This document shows positions 51,749 through 59,763 of a stretch of 64,000 nt of DNA, one piece after another. The translations under genes and the position numbers were made by a program. The stretch lies in the NCBI RefSeq assembly GCF_000381925.1, contig NZ_KB907308.1:1054001-1118000 (forward strand), written 5' to 3'. Source of the stretch: Nocardia sp. BMG111209. GTDB taxonomy: Bacteria; Actinomycetota; Actinomycetes; Mycobacteriales; Mycobacteriaceae. The notes below the pieces were generated by a model that saw nothing but the letters and a program-made list of their open reading frames with translations, was not told the origin of the DNA and ran no database searches. Position 1 is the stretch's first letter, and each line of letters begins with the position of its first letter.

Positions 51749-52038
51749 ACGCGGGCGAGTCCTTCCAGGGTCGCGAGCAGTTCCGCGGTGCCCAACGTGA
51801 GCATCGGGGCGGTAGGTTCGTGCGGTCCGGGTACAGGGATGCCTCGCCGGGCGGCGCGCTCGTGCAGGCTCGAGGTCTGGGGTACGACTTTGCCTGCGAG
51901 AGTGAGGATTTGGAGGGCGGCGCGTTTGACGACGCACGTGTACGTGGTGCACGCGCGGTGTTCACGCCAGAGCCGGTGTGCCTGATCAACATCGGTGTGC
52001 GCGCAGATCACGAGCGCGGCAGTAGGTAGAGCGGTCAA
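51745..52038 (-). CDS. small cysteine-containing AICE protein
   Basis: A 97-residue protein starting at TTG 52038 (aggggaaatctg precedes it). CTTYTCVVKRAALQILTLAG then KVVPQTS resembles CSIEVCAAKAQAHRYLVSAG then KLVPATV of the 53322-53513 gene, so the two are distant paralogues sharing a Cys-x4-Cys plus helix. First gene of the leftward trio. Confidence 0.5.
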   Translation of the reverse strand: MTALPTAALVICAHTDVDQAHRLWREHRACTTYTCVVKRAALQILTLAGKVVPQTSSLHERAARRGIPVPGPHEPTAPMLTLGTAELLATLEGLARV

Positions 52039-52314
52039 CAGATTTCCCCTGAAGCGATGAATCGTGCGTGGATCACCCTGGCGGTACCCGGCTGGGTGAA
52101 GGGCGGCACCATAGGGCCGGGTACCACCAAGGCTTCGATCCCCTGCCGTACAGGAAACGGATTGCACGGCAAGGGCTTCCGGTGAGAGAGCGGTTTCCGG
52201 GGCGGACCGGGTCTGCGTCCGGTTCGCGTGGCCGGGTCCGGAAAACCACGCCCTCCTCCGGGTTCCCGGTCCGCACTGGTGTGCAGTGAGGGAGCGGACC
52301 GGGAAGTGTGAAAG

Positions 52315-52971
52315 TCAGTCGAGATGTCTTGTGTCGTTGTGGCGCAAGAGGTTCCATCGCTTGTAGCCGTCGCGAGGATCGGTGTGCCGGAGCGGTGCAT
52401 ACTGCCAGATGGTGACACCGGTGTAGTCCACGCTGAACGTGATGTCCGCGCGCGCCCAGGGCAAGAGGGAGAGGAAGTTCATCGACGCGGCGATGGCAGT
52501 CTCCCGGTGGGCGACCACGGCGACGGTTTCACCGGGGTACCGCCGCACGAGGTCGGCCAGGTCATGGCCGGTCCGGCGCTGATAGGTCGTCCACGGTTCA
52601 GCACCCGGCGCTATGGGCTTGTCCGGGCGCAAGGCAGGCGCATCACCGAATCCGGCGATGATCTCCGGCCACGGCCGGCCTTCGCCCTTGCCGTAGTTCG
52701 GCGCCGACAGCGAAGGAAATACCGGCTGGTCGAGGGCGGCAGCGACGATTTCGCCGGTCTGCCTCGCGCGGGTGGCGGTACTGCTGTACACGGCAGCGAT
52801 CCGGTAATCCTGTTGATTGGCAAACCATTTCACGAGCCTGTCGGCTTGTTCGCGGCCTCGGTCGGTCAGCCCACGGCAAGCACGAGCGCCGGCGGCAATG
52901 TCGTCGACGTTGGCGTGCGCTTCGCCGTGGCGTACGAGTATCAAGCGAGTGGGGGCCTGGTCGTCGGTCAC
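52315..52971 (-). CDS. histidine phosphatase (phosphoglycerate mutase-like)
   Basis: A 218-residue histidine-phosphatase-family enzyme: LILVRHGEAHANVDD (catalytic His and RHG motif), GLTDRGREQADRL, SSTATRARQTGEIV with the second Arg, and VVAHRETAI with the second His. Intact. Hydrolyses a phosphomonoester, substrate unknown; pSAM2-type elements are known to carry small hydrolase cargo. Flanked upstream by a terminator hairpin. Confidence 0.85.
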   Translation of the reverse strand: MTDDQAPTRLILVRHGEAHANVDDIAAGARACRGLTDRGREQADRLVKWFANQQDYRIAAVYSSTATRARQTGEIVAAALDQPVFPSLSAPNYGKGEGRPWPEIIAGFGDAPALRPDKPIAPGAEPWTTYQRRTGHDLADLVRRYPGETVAVVAHRETAIAASMNFLSLLPWARADITFSVDYTGVTIWQYAPLRHTDPRDGYKRWNLLRHNDTRHLD

Positions 52972-53000
52972 TATCCGTTCTCCTCGAGTGTGAAAGGGTG

Positions 53001-53040
53001 GTAGCCCCCGCCCCGAGCACTGTCGAACATCGGGGGCTAC
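53001..53040. terminator. terminator hairpin upstream of the histidine phosphatase
   Basis: Perfect 10-bp arms gtagcccccg (53001-53010) and cgggggctac (53031-53040). It lies 30 bases downstream of the leftward gene ending at 53071 and insulates the histidine-phosphatase gene. Confidence 0.65.
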
Positions 53041-53070
53041 CCTTCCTCCCGGTCCAGCGGCCCTGAATCC

Positions 53071-53307
53071 TTACGCCGACCGGGAAGACTTCGAAGTGCA
53101 GGCTTCGGCACGGCACCGCGGGCAACGCTCCGGGGTTTCCTCCGGGTGTGCGTGCCCCAGCGCGCGGAGGTTCAGCCAGCAATACCGCCACAACTCGCAC
53201 GTGTCATAGGTGCAGCGAGCGTGCAGCGAGTCGTTCATGACCGCATGCTGCTCGGCGACGGTCATCACGTTGCCCACTGGAGCGCGGTGAAACTTGCTGT
53301 CGTTCAT
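53071..53307 (-). CDS. small cysteine-rich AICE protein
   Basis: A 78-residue protein from the ATG at 53307 with CTYDTCELWRYC in the middle and CPRCRAEAC near the C-terminus: five or six cysteines suitable for one zinc ribbon. Fourteen bases downstream of the next upstream gene, so co-transcribed. No family recognised. Confidence 0.55.
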   Translation of the reverse strand: MNDSKFHRAPVGNVMTVAEQHAVMNDSLHARCTYDTCELWRYCWLNLRALGHAHPEETPERCPRCRAEACTSKSSRSA

Positions 53308-53321
53308 AGTGTTTCCCGCCG

Positions 53322-53513
53322 TCAATAGCCGAAGTGCGGGACTGTGGCGGGCACGAGCTTCCCGGCGGACACCAGATACCGGTGCGCCTGCGCCTTGGCG
53401 GCGCACACCTCGATCGAGCACTCGAGATGCGATTGCATCACCTGATGAGCCGAACCATCGGTCATCTGATCGTCGGGTATCGCCGCGTGACTGGACGGTG
53501 GAAGGCCGAACAT
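53322..53513 (-). CDS. small AICE protein, paralogue of the 51745 gene
   Basis: A 63-residue protein whose C-terminal part (CSIEVCAAKAQAHRYLVSAG then KLVP) matches the Cys-x4-Cys/helix segment of the protein at 51745-52038. Starts about 50 bases from the operator region of the second GntR gene and is divergent from it. Function unknown. Confidence 0.5.
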   Translation of the reverse strand: MFGLPPSSHAAIPDDQMTDGSAHQVMQSHLECSIEVCAAKAQAHRYLVSAGKLVPATVPHFGY

Positions 53514-53560
53514 AACGTCTCCGGGAGAGTGAGGCGGTGCCGAATCCGAATATTCATCGA

Positions 53561-53573
53561 CTAGGTTACCTAG
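53561..53573. promoter_or_regulatory. 13-bp palindrome, GntR operator candidate
   Basis: ctaggttacctag is a perfect palindrome with a single central base. It lies between two divergent genes, and its half-site taacctag is also found upstream of the first GntR gene. Confidence 0.55.
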
Positions 53574-53662
53574 ATAACATGGATTAGGCCGTTGAATGGG
53601 CGGTAACTGGCTGACTACTGGGTTACTGAGATTGTCTAGAACATATGAGTAAACTAGATTTC

Positions 53663-54019
53663 ATGACAGACCGACTGATGGACCCCGACGACCCGCGGCC
53701 CGTCTACCTGCGCATCGCCGACGAGTTGCGCCACGCGTACGAGCCGGGCGCACAGCTGCCATCCGTGCCGAAAGTGGCCGAACAATGGGGAGTCGCCAGG
53801 GAAACCGTGCGCTCCGCCATAGACGTGCTCCGCAACGAGGGTCTGATCGTCTCCTGGCAGGGCCGCGGCACCTTCTATCGTGCCCGCCCCGCAGATGACA
53901 CCAGCGAATCCGGCATCCCGACCAACCCCGTCGTGCTCCAGCAGCTCGACGCAATCATGAACCGGCTCGATACTTTCGAGGCCCGCCTCACCGCGATCGA
54001 GTCCGCTCGACATCGCTGA
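53663..54019 (+). CDS. second GntR-family regulator
   Basis: A 118-residue close paralogue of the GntR protein at 50296: PVYLRIADELRHAYEPGAQL, ARETVRSAIDVLRNEGLIVS then WQGRGTFY, and a C-terminal coiled coil (RLDTFEARLTAIESARHR). The ATG at 53663 aligns with the start of the paralogue; an in-frame ATG at 53645 would add six residues. Two KorSA-like proteins with shared operator words suggest a switch or duplicated immunity circuit. Confidence 0.83.
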   Translation: MTDRLMDPDDPRPVYLRIADELRHAYEPGAQLPSVPKVAEQWGVARETVRSAIDVLRNEGLIVSWQGRGTFYRARPADDTSESGIPTNPVVLQQLDAIMNRLDTFEARLTAIESARHR

Positions 54020-54188
54020 CTCGGCCCTCGAGCGCATCCAATCGAGCACACAAGATGTCCAGCCGATCCATGACACTCGCGTCATCCCGCTCGCGCCCAG
54101 CAGCAGGCCCGGACGACTCCCCAGTCCCCCGCTCCACCCGGTCCTCCCCCGCCGGAGCCGTCCCAGACCGTGCATCCTTCAACGCCAT
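53988..54188 (-). CDS. small coiled-coil protein similar to the GntR C-terminus
   Basis: A 66-residue protein preceded by a strong ggaggag ribosome-binding site. After a polar, Gly/Glu-rich stretch it ends in MDRLDILCARLDALEGRVSD, similar to the coiled coil of the adjacent GntR regulator (MNRLDTFEARLTAIE), with which it overlaps tail-to-tail by 32 bases. It may form mixed coiled coils with the GntR proteins. Confidence 0.5.
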   Translation of the reverse strand: MALKDARSGTAPAGEDRVERGTGESSGPAAGRERDDASVMDRLDILCARLDALEGRVSDVERTRSR

Positions 54189-54207
54189 CAAGTTCTCCTC
54201 CGTTTTG

Positions 54208-54265
54208 TTTACCCCCCATAAACTCGCTGGATGAATCGCTGGCCATCTGGTTTAGGGGGGATAAA
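54208..54265. promoter_or_regulatory. pair of inverted G/C-tract boxes in a divergent promoter
   Basis: tttaccccccataaa (54208-54222) and tttaggggggataaa (54251-54265) are near-inverted copies spaced 28 bases apart, between the leftward coiled-coil gene and the rightward HTH/PP2C-like operon. The six-C/six-G tract flanked by TTTA/TAAA is distinctive and is probably the operator of the HTH protein. Confidence 0.55.
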
Positions 54266-54317
54266 TCGAAGGTACGCCTTGCATCCAGTCCAGTCAAGGG
54301 CCTCTAAACTCAGTTGC

Positions 54318-55151
54318 GTGTCGACTGCTGATGACTTCGACGAGGTCCGGAACGACCCGGACCCGATCCGTCGTGGCCGACGTGCCGCTGAGCTGATGAC
54401 CGTGTATCAGCAGCGCGCGACCGAGCTTGCCAGGCTACGGAAGGCGGCGATCGAGGAAGCCCATCATCGCGGCCTCAGCTACACCGAGATCGCCGATCAG
54501 CTTGGGATCACAAAAGGGCGGATCAGCCAGATCCGGGCGACTGCACCGCAGCCCGAGCGCGCCTTCTTCGGGGTCGGGCCTGTCAATGTCGGCATCCCGA
54601 GGCGATTCGGGCTGGAAGAGGGCCGAAAACGACCTTTCTTCGACGCGAACGACCAGGCAACCCAACAGGCCGTGGAATCAACACTGTCGCGACTCTCATT
54701 GGCCTACAACAGCTTTGCCATCGACCCCGACCGATCCGTCCCGCCGGCAGGCGACTGCGTCATCATCTGCGGACCGAAGTCGGCGCCGATCGCGCAGCAG
54801 CTTCTCGAACATGATCCGATTCTCGGATTCGAGCGGGACGAGGAAGCTTGGTGGATCACGGACGCCCGGACCGGGCAGCGGCACCGCTCACCGTACCGGC
54901 GCGACAGCAGCGACCGCACTGACATCGGGTATTTTGCTCGTCACCGTGACACGGATCGCATCCTCGTTCATATCGCCGGCATCACCTCCATAGGCTCGCT
55001 CGGTGTCGCGCACTGGCTCGATGGACACCTCACTGCCGTGTTCGATCCAGCCGCCGAACTGATCAACGGAGTGGTCGAATGCGATTTCGATGCAGACTTC
55101 TCCGTGACAGACAGCCGTCTCATCGTCGGCCCCTACATCGAGGCACTATGA
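54318..55151 (+). CDS. HTH protein with a C-terminal Rossmann-like sensor domain
   Basis: A 277-residue protein from the GTG at 54318. Residues about 15-75 form a helix-turn-helix (AHHRGLSYTEIADQLGITKG then RISQIRA) of the sigma-region-4/HTH_23 type. The remainder is an alpha/beta domain (DCVIICGPKSAPIAQQLLEH, ILVHIAGITSIGSLGVAHWL) that may bind a nucleotide. The stop overlaps the next start (ATGA at 55148-55151). Probably regulates its own divergent promoter and works with the PP2C-like protein. Confidence 0.65.
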   Translation: MSTADDFDEVRNDPDPIRRGRRAAELMTVYQQRATELARLRKAAIEEAHHRGLSYTEIADQLGITKGRISQIRATAPQPERAFFGVGPVNVGIPRRFGLEEGRKRPFFDANDQATQQAVESTLSRLSLAYNSFAIDPDRSVPPAGDCVIICGPKSAPIAQQLLEHDPILGFERDEEAWWITDARTGQRHRSPYRRDSSDRTDIGYFARHRDTDRILVHIAGITSIGSLGVAHWLDGHLTAVFDPAAELINGVVECDFDADFSVTDSRLIVGPYIEAL

Positions 55152-55978
55152 ACGTCGTCACCGCTCAGCTCCAGGAAAGCTCCGCCGAGGACCGGATCTC
55201 CATTACCACGAGTGGCGTAGTCATTCTGGACGGTGCTACCGCCCACGACCCCATGATGCCCACCTCGGGCAGGTACGTCGATCTGCTCTGTGATCAACTC
55301 CGCCAACGCCTAAACTCTCCCGACGGACTCCAAGCCATCCTCTCCAGTGCCATCGAGTCGACCGCCGATGCGCTCCAGATCCGCCCAGGAACAGCACCAT
55401 CGAGCACTGTGGCAATCGTCCGGCTCCGTCACGATGCCATCGAGACTCTCTTGCTCGGCGACTCGCCCATCGTCATCGGATGGACCGATGGGAGTCAGAG
55501 CATCCTCACCGACAATCGTCTTGCAGCACTCGACCTACCCGAATCGCGTGAGTACCGGGCGAGGCTGGCGGCCGGCAGCGGATACGACCGGCGCCACCAC
55601 GACCTACTCACGGCGCTCCAATCGAGGCAGCGACAGTGGCGAAACCGTGAGGACGGTTACTGGATTGCCGAAGCAGACCCGACCGCCGCGGAACACGCCA
55701 TCGTCAGGCGCGACCCGGCAAGCTCCGTGAGCTGGGTAGTCATGGCGACCGATGGGGCGGCGAATATGCTTGCACCGCTGGGCTTTTCGTGGGAGCAGCT
55801 AGCGCGGCTGGACACGTCAGCGCTGAACGACTTTCTCTCCGACTGCCACGAATGGGAAGCGCACCACGATCCGGATGGGCAACTCCAGCCGCGCTCCAAG
55901 CGGCACGACGACAAGACCGTAGCGATCATCCGCCCATCACCGGCACGCAGTCGTCAGACGCCGCAGCGGTTCGCGTGA
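55148..55978 (+). CDS. PP2C-like phosphatase domain protein
   Basis: A 276-residue protein with PP2C landmarks: VVILDGATAHD (first metal-binding Asp-Gly), STVAIVRLRHDAIETLLLGD then SPIVI (motif with Gly-Asp), VVMATDGAANML (second metal Asp-Gly) and HDDKTVAII (final Asp). Conventional PP2C spacing is retained, so it is probably active on phosphoserine/threonine. Translationally coupled to the HTH protein, its likely partner. Confidence 0.72.
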   Translation: MNVVTAQLQESSAEDRISITTSGVVILDGATAHDPMMPTSGRYVDLLCDQLRQRLNSPDGLQAILSSAIESTADALQIRPGTAPSSTVAIVRLRHDAIETLLLGDSPIVIGWTDGSQSILTDNRLAALDLPESREYRARLAAGSGYDRRHHDLLTALQSRQRQWRNREDGYWIAEADPTAAEHAIVRRDPASSVSWVVMATDGAANMLAPLGFSWEQLARLDTSALNDFLSDCHEWEAHHDPDGQLQPRSKRHDDKTVAIIRPSPARSRQTPQRFA

Positions 55979-56067
55979 TCATTCGCCCGGACTACATCCG
56001 AGTACGCTGCTGACCAGGCACCCATCCGAACGGACTTGCCTCCTGCCGGACTTCGACACCCGATGCA

Positions 56068-56733
56068 CTACGGTCGGTTAGCCGAATTGTTTTCCGCTGC
56101 AACAATTTTTGGAAGCTCCCCGAGATCGTTGATCTTCCAATCGGACAGGTCCGTAACCTCTTGCCTGTCCCGGAGTATCCATCCCCACGGCCCACGCTGG
56201 AGATACGCAGTCCGCATTCCGGCTTTCTTCGCCGGAGCAACATCGTTGTCGATCCGGTCACCGACATAGACGATCTGGTCAGCAGGCGCCGGCGCGGCCT
56301 CCACGACCCTCGCGAAGAACTCCGCGGACGGCTTCTCCACACCCCAATCGTCAGAGGTCGCGATGAAGTCAGTAGGCAGGTCCAGGCTGCGCAGGATCCG
56401 GCCGGATCGCACTGTCTGGTTGCCGACGATGCCGACCCAAATGCCTTGTCGCTGTAGCTCTGACAGCGCAGGGCGTACGTCGGGGTACAGGTCATCCTCA
56501 CCGTAGGACTCCGGGTGGCCGGCATCTGCCCGAGCCCGCCTCGCCTCGGCCAGGTCGAACCCCGGCCTGAATACCTGGAAGGTATCGAGGTAGCTTCCTC
56601 CGGTCGCAATGATGGCACCGAAGACCGCCGCGAACGTATGACGCGGCACACCGAGCCAGTCCGCCCACGTCCCGTACTCACGCGTCTCATCAACCAGCGT
56701 CTCGCCGACGTCGAACACAACGGCCGAAATCAT
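56068..56733 (-). CDS. HAD-superfamily hydrolase
   Basis: A 221-residue HAD hydrolase: nucleophile motif VVFDVGETLVDE, motif II VGIVGNQT (Asn), Lys in EKPSAEFF, motif IV VYVGDRIDNDV. Cap domain between residues 18 and 90. Substrate unknown. Divergent from the NUDIX gene that follows across 70 bases; both look like cargo of the element. Confidence 0.85.
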   Translation of the reverse strand: MISAVVFDVGETLVDETREYGTWADWLGVPRHTFAAVFGAIIATGGSYLDTFQVFRPGFDLAEARRARADAGHPESYGEDDLYPDVRPALSELQRQGIWVGIVGNQTVRSGRILRSLDLPTDFIATSDDWGVEKPSAEFFARVVEAAPAPADQIVYVGDRIDNDVAPAKKAGMRTAYLQRGPWGWILRDRQEVTDLSDWKINDLGELPKIVAAENNSANRP

Positions 56734-56803
56734 GCGGCCACGGTACCTGGCACACTCGGCATCACGCCCGGTGGCTACGCCACCATTTGAAAGGGGTTGT
56801 TAC

Positions 56804-57274
56804 ATGGCGCGAGTCGACTACTACGAAGACCCGGACGCCCCAGCGGCCAACAGCCTTACAGTGGCCGTCAGCGCGTTCGTCCTCGACTACAACGGCCGGC
56901 TGCTGATGATCCGCCGCACCGACAACGACCTGTACTCCATGCCCGGCGGCGGCATGGAGATCGGCGAGACGGTCAGCGAAGCGGTCACGCGGGAAGTCCA
57001 CGAAGAAACCGGAATCTCAGTGCAGCCCACAGCGATTCTGGGCATCTTCGCCAACCCGAAGCACGTAATCGCCTACGACGATGGCGAAGTGCGCCAGGAA
57101 TTCTCGATCTGCTTCACCGCTCACCCCATCGCAGGACAGCCACGAACCAGCTCCGAATCCAAAGAGGTGCTGTGGGTCGAGCCCGCCGACCTGCCGGCGC
57201 TCAACATCCACCCGTCGATCATGACCCGCATACGGTCCGGCCTCGAGAAAAGGCCTGAGCCCTACTTCACCTGA
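56804..57274 (+). CDS. NUDIX hydrolase
   Basis: A 156-residue NUDIX hydrolase from the ATG at 56804. The Nudix box is intact (GGMEIGETVSEAVTREVHEE then TGI). The N-terminal segment (MARVDYYEDPDAPAANSL) is a known variant start among actinobacterial NUDIX proteins. A NUDIX gene is also present in pSAM2-type elements. Substrate probably a nucleoside diphosphate derivative. Confidence 0.88.
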   Translation: MARVDYYEDPDAPAANSLTVAVSAFVLDYNGRLLMIRRTDNDLYSMPGGGMEIGETVSEAVTREVHEETGISVQPTAILGIFANPKHVIAYDDGEVRQEFSICFTAHPIAGQPRTSSESKEVLWVEPADLPALNIHPSIMTRIRSGLEKRPEPYFT

Positions 57275-57725
57275 TGGCGAAGCCGCCCTTCGTTCCGGCA
57301 GACCGCTGAAGCGCCGTCACCGTAGCGGCCAGCAGCAGTGCGACTGGTAAACAGACTGTCCACGAGGGATGTCCACGAGAGCGACTGCCGAATTTCGCTG
57401 TATAGGTTCAAGAGGCGGCGCTTCGCGCCGCCCAGCGGCGCCGCCACGCGGCGCCGCGCAGCCGCCCGGCCTCCGCTCGCTCCGGCCAGCGGGCCCGTCG
57501 GGCGCGTCGGCGCCGCTTTGGCGACCGGGGTATCACCGCTGGCTCGCCCTGATGCCTGATTCTTGCAACGACCAAGCAGTGTGGGCGCTTCCAGAGCCGT
57601 ACCCGGCTGGCTCTTCCGCGGCCTCGAATGCGACCACCGGCACCAGTTCTCGGCCTGGCCGTGGTCCGGCCGTAGGAAGGTGCGGACGCCGAGACCGGTC
57701 GTTCGTTGCAGTACTTTGACTCTTC
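57275..57725. other. 451-base gap with dense GC-rich palindromes
   Basis: No gene supported. From 57411 to 57530 there is a cluster of hairpins: ggcggcgc-ttc-gcgccgcc (57413-57431), gcggcgccgc-cac-gcggcgccgc (about 57433-57458), and ggcctccgctcgctccggcc. Such clustered foldback sequence resembles actinomycete plasmid single-strand origins, clt loci or telomere-type secondary structure. Confidence 0.5.
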
Positions 57726-58781
57726 GTGAACAAGATCCAGCTTGAGATCCGCGTCAACGAGATCGTTAATGATGTCATCGCGGGCGGCAAGATCGAGGAT
57801 GACTGGACAGAGGCCAAGGGGGCTTGGCCTGAACCCAAGAACGCCTGCCAAATAGCCGGAATGGCTAACGCGGCCAGGGGAAACTCAATCCTTTGGATTG
57901 TGGGCTTGAGCGAAAACCGACACCAAGTAATCGAACTCACCGGCGACGTCGATCCGAACACCTGGTGGATGCAGATGCGCGCAGAGTTCGCGCACGACGT
58001 CGCCCCGAATCTCACTGTACTGCGGGTCACCACTGACCACGGCCCAGTCTTCGCGCTCCAGTTCGAAACCGAACAGGCGCCCTACCTGGTGAAGGTTCCA
58101 AAGACCGGTTGGACGACATCCGCTCTTCCGTGGCGTGATGGCACGGGCCTTCGTACTGCGACTCGGGCCGAGTTGTTGTCGATCCTTGCCCCGTCTGCCG
58201 CGGTCCCAGGGCTCGACCTGATTCAGGCCAACGCAACGCTCTATGAGACCCGCGAAGCGGCTCCAAAACTCCCGATGGCCGTACTCACTGTCGATGGCAA
58301 GATCCTCATAGATACGGTTCCTGGTCAGCACATCCTTTTCCCGAAGCACCGACACAACATTGCGGTCGTGGCACCGACAGGCGAGCAGTTCGAGATGACC
58401 GACGGCCACATTACTTTCAGCACAACAGCTGATGACCGGCAACCGCTACCGGGTACGCTAGCTTTCACTAAACGTCGGTTGAAGGCGATTAGCCCTTACG
58501 GGGCATCGGAGCAACCAGCCGGCCTGGTAGTGCTGGCCCCTGATGTCGTGAGCTGGAAGGCCAGACTGGGGATATCGTCCGCTAGCGCTATCCCGCTCCG
58601 CGAGGCTAGTTGGGTTGATGTAACCCTGACTCTTCCGATCAGTTCAACACAGCAGGCAGCGGTTCTTCGATTCCGATTGACCAAAGACACTAAAACCGAT
58701 GCGAAGCCCAAAGAAAACTTGGACCACCTTAATTCATGGGTCTTGCGCACGATGCCAAAAAACAGTTCATCAATCAGTTGA
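57726..58781 (+). CDS. AlbA_2/Schlafen-like domain protein
   Basis: A 351-residue protein. The N-terminal 130 residues look like an AlbA_2 (Schlafen-type) domain: WTEAKGAWPEPKN, IAGMANAARGNSILWIVGLS, and VFALQFETEQAPYLVKV. The C-terminal 200 residues are beta-rich with no recognisable family. AlbA_2 proteins are linked to DNA/RNA binding or RNase activity and to defence islands. GTG start. Solitary gene on the right arm of the AICE. Confidence 0.6.
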   Translation: MNKIQLEIRVNEIVNDVIAGGKIEDDWTEAKGAWPEPKNACQIAGMANAARGNSILWIVGLSENRHQVIELTGDVDPNTWWMQMRAEFAHDVAPNLTVLRVTTDHGPVFALQFETEQAPYLVKVPKTGWTTSALPWRDGTGLRTATRAELLSILAPSAAVPGLDLIQANATLYETREAAPKLPMAVLTVDGKILIDTVPGQHILFPKHRHNIAVVAPTGEQFEMTDGHITFSTTADDRQPLPGTLAFTKRRLKAISPYGASEQPAGLVVLAPDVVSWKARLGISSASAIPLREASWVDVTLTLPISSTQQAAVLRFRLTKDTKTDAKPKENLDHLNSWVLRTMPKNSSSIS

Positions 58782-59072
58782 AGAACCGATCACCTGGAAG
58801 CGGACTGTACTGCGCGAAGGAATTACGCAACAAAATCTGAGGCGAGGACAGCCTGGCAGCTTGTCGACGAGGCTCGTGTGACTGCGTAATCCCCGCCTCC
58901 TCATGGCCCCGATTATCTGGCCTCGCTCTGCGCGTCAAGGGAAAGGCACCCTTGACACGACCTCCCTCCCGCTCGGGATGGGCAGTAGGAGGAGGCCGGG
59001 GAAAGGAAGTCACCTGGACGAGACCGCTCAGTGGCCGAGCATTTGTCACCTAGCCACCCTCAGAGTCCGCAG
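58782..59072. other. 291-base gap
   Basis: No gene supported. An inverted repeat, attacgca (about 58822) with tgcgtaat (about 58882), could form a long-stem hairpin after the AlbA_2-like gene. Nothing else identified. Confidence 0.35.
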
Positions 59073-59249
59073 CTAGTCCGCAGAGCTGTACGACGGAGGC
59101 GATGCCGACCAATGAGCCAATCTAGATAATTCGCAGATCGGCACCGGTATCCCGTTCAGCTTCAACGTCCGCCAACGACCGCAAGCATCGAGAGCGACAA
59201 TCTTCCGTCCACGGCAAGTAGAAGGAAACGAGGTGACGAGAATTTGCAC
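59073..59249 (-). CDS. possible short gene downstream of the PIN gene
   Basis: A 58-residue ORF from a GTG at 59249 whose middle (GRKIVALDACGRWRTLKLNG then IPVPICELSRL) looks protein-like. It follows the PIN gene by 19 bases. The ribosome-binding site (aggag) is too close to the GTG, and no family is known. May be a remnant of a larger gene. Confidence 0.25.
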   Translation of the reverse strand: MQILVTSFPSTCRGRKIVALDACGRWRTLKLNGIPVPICELSRLAHWSASPPSYSSAD

Positions 59250-59268
59250 GCTCCTATTAGTACAGGAG

Positions 59269-59763
59269 TCAAGATTCACCATCGCCAAAGAGAGTCGGGG
59301 GTGCAAGTGGTGGATCTTCCGGCTCAAGTATTTTCAACCCGGGAAAATCCCCATCACATTTTAGTATACCACGATCCCGAGTATAGAGCCTCGTGCAATG
59401 CCATTCGATTGCCGTTGCAAGTACGGTGGCATCAGGTCCCTTAAGCTGATTCTGCACTGCAAGAAAGGCGGCTTTGCGCGCTAGCCGTTCAGAGAGTTCT
59501 GCTACCAGGAACTTGCTCGCATCGATCCACTTGTTAGCAGCTTTGACGCGCGCCTCGCGAATTTCAGGCAGGAGATGGTTTCCTCGAATATCACCAGTGC
59601 CCGCAATTTCTGTTAGAGTAATCGCCGGTAAGAGGATCTGATAATCAGTGCTGTGCCTATCGAGAACATACTTGGATCTTTCCGCACGAATGGGATCGAT
59701 ACCCGTTAAGAGATCAACCACCACGCACGTGTCAACAACGACCCTGGGAAGTGCTCTAGTCAC
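59269..59763 (-). CDS. PIN-domain ribonuclease (VapC-like toxin)
   Basis: A 164-residue PIN-domain protein. Acidic catalytic residues: Asp in VVVDTCVVVDLL, Glu in ITLTEIAG, Asp in KGPDATVLATAIE and Asp in LYTRDRGIL. Longer than a standard VapC (about 130) with extra C-terminal Pro-rich residues. Overlaps the upstream gene by eight bases, the antitoxin-toxin order, but that partner is not a classical VapB. Confidence 0.8.
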   Translation of the reverse strand: MTRALPRVVVDTCVVVDLLTGIDPIRAERSKYVLDRHSTDYQILLPAITLTEIAGTGDIRGNHLLPEIREARVKAANKWIDASKFLVAELSERLARKAAFLAVQNQLKGPDATVLATAIEWHCTRLYTRDRGILKCDGDFPGLKILEPEDPPLAPPTLFGDGES

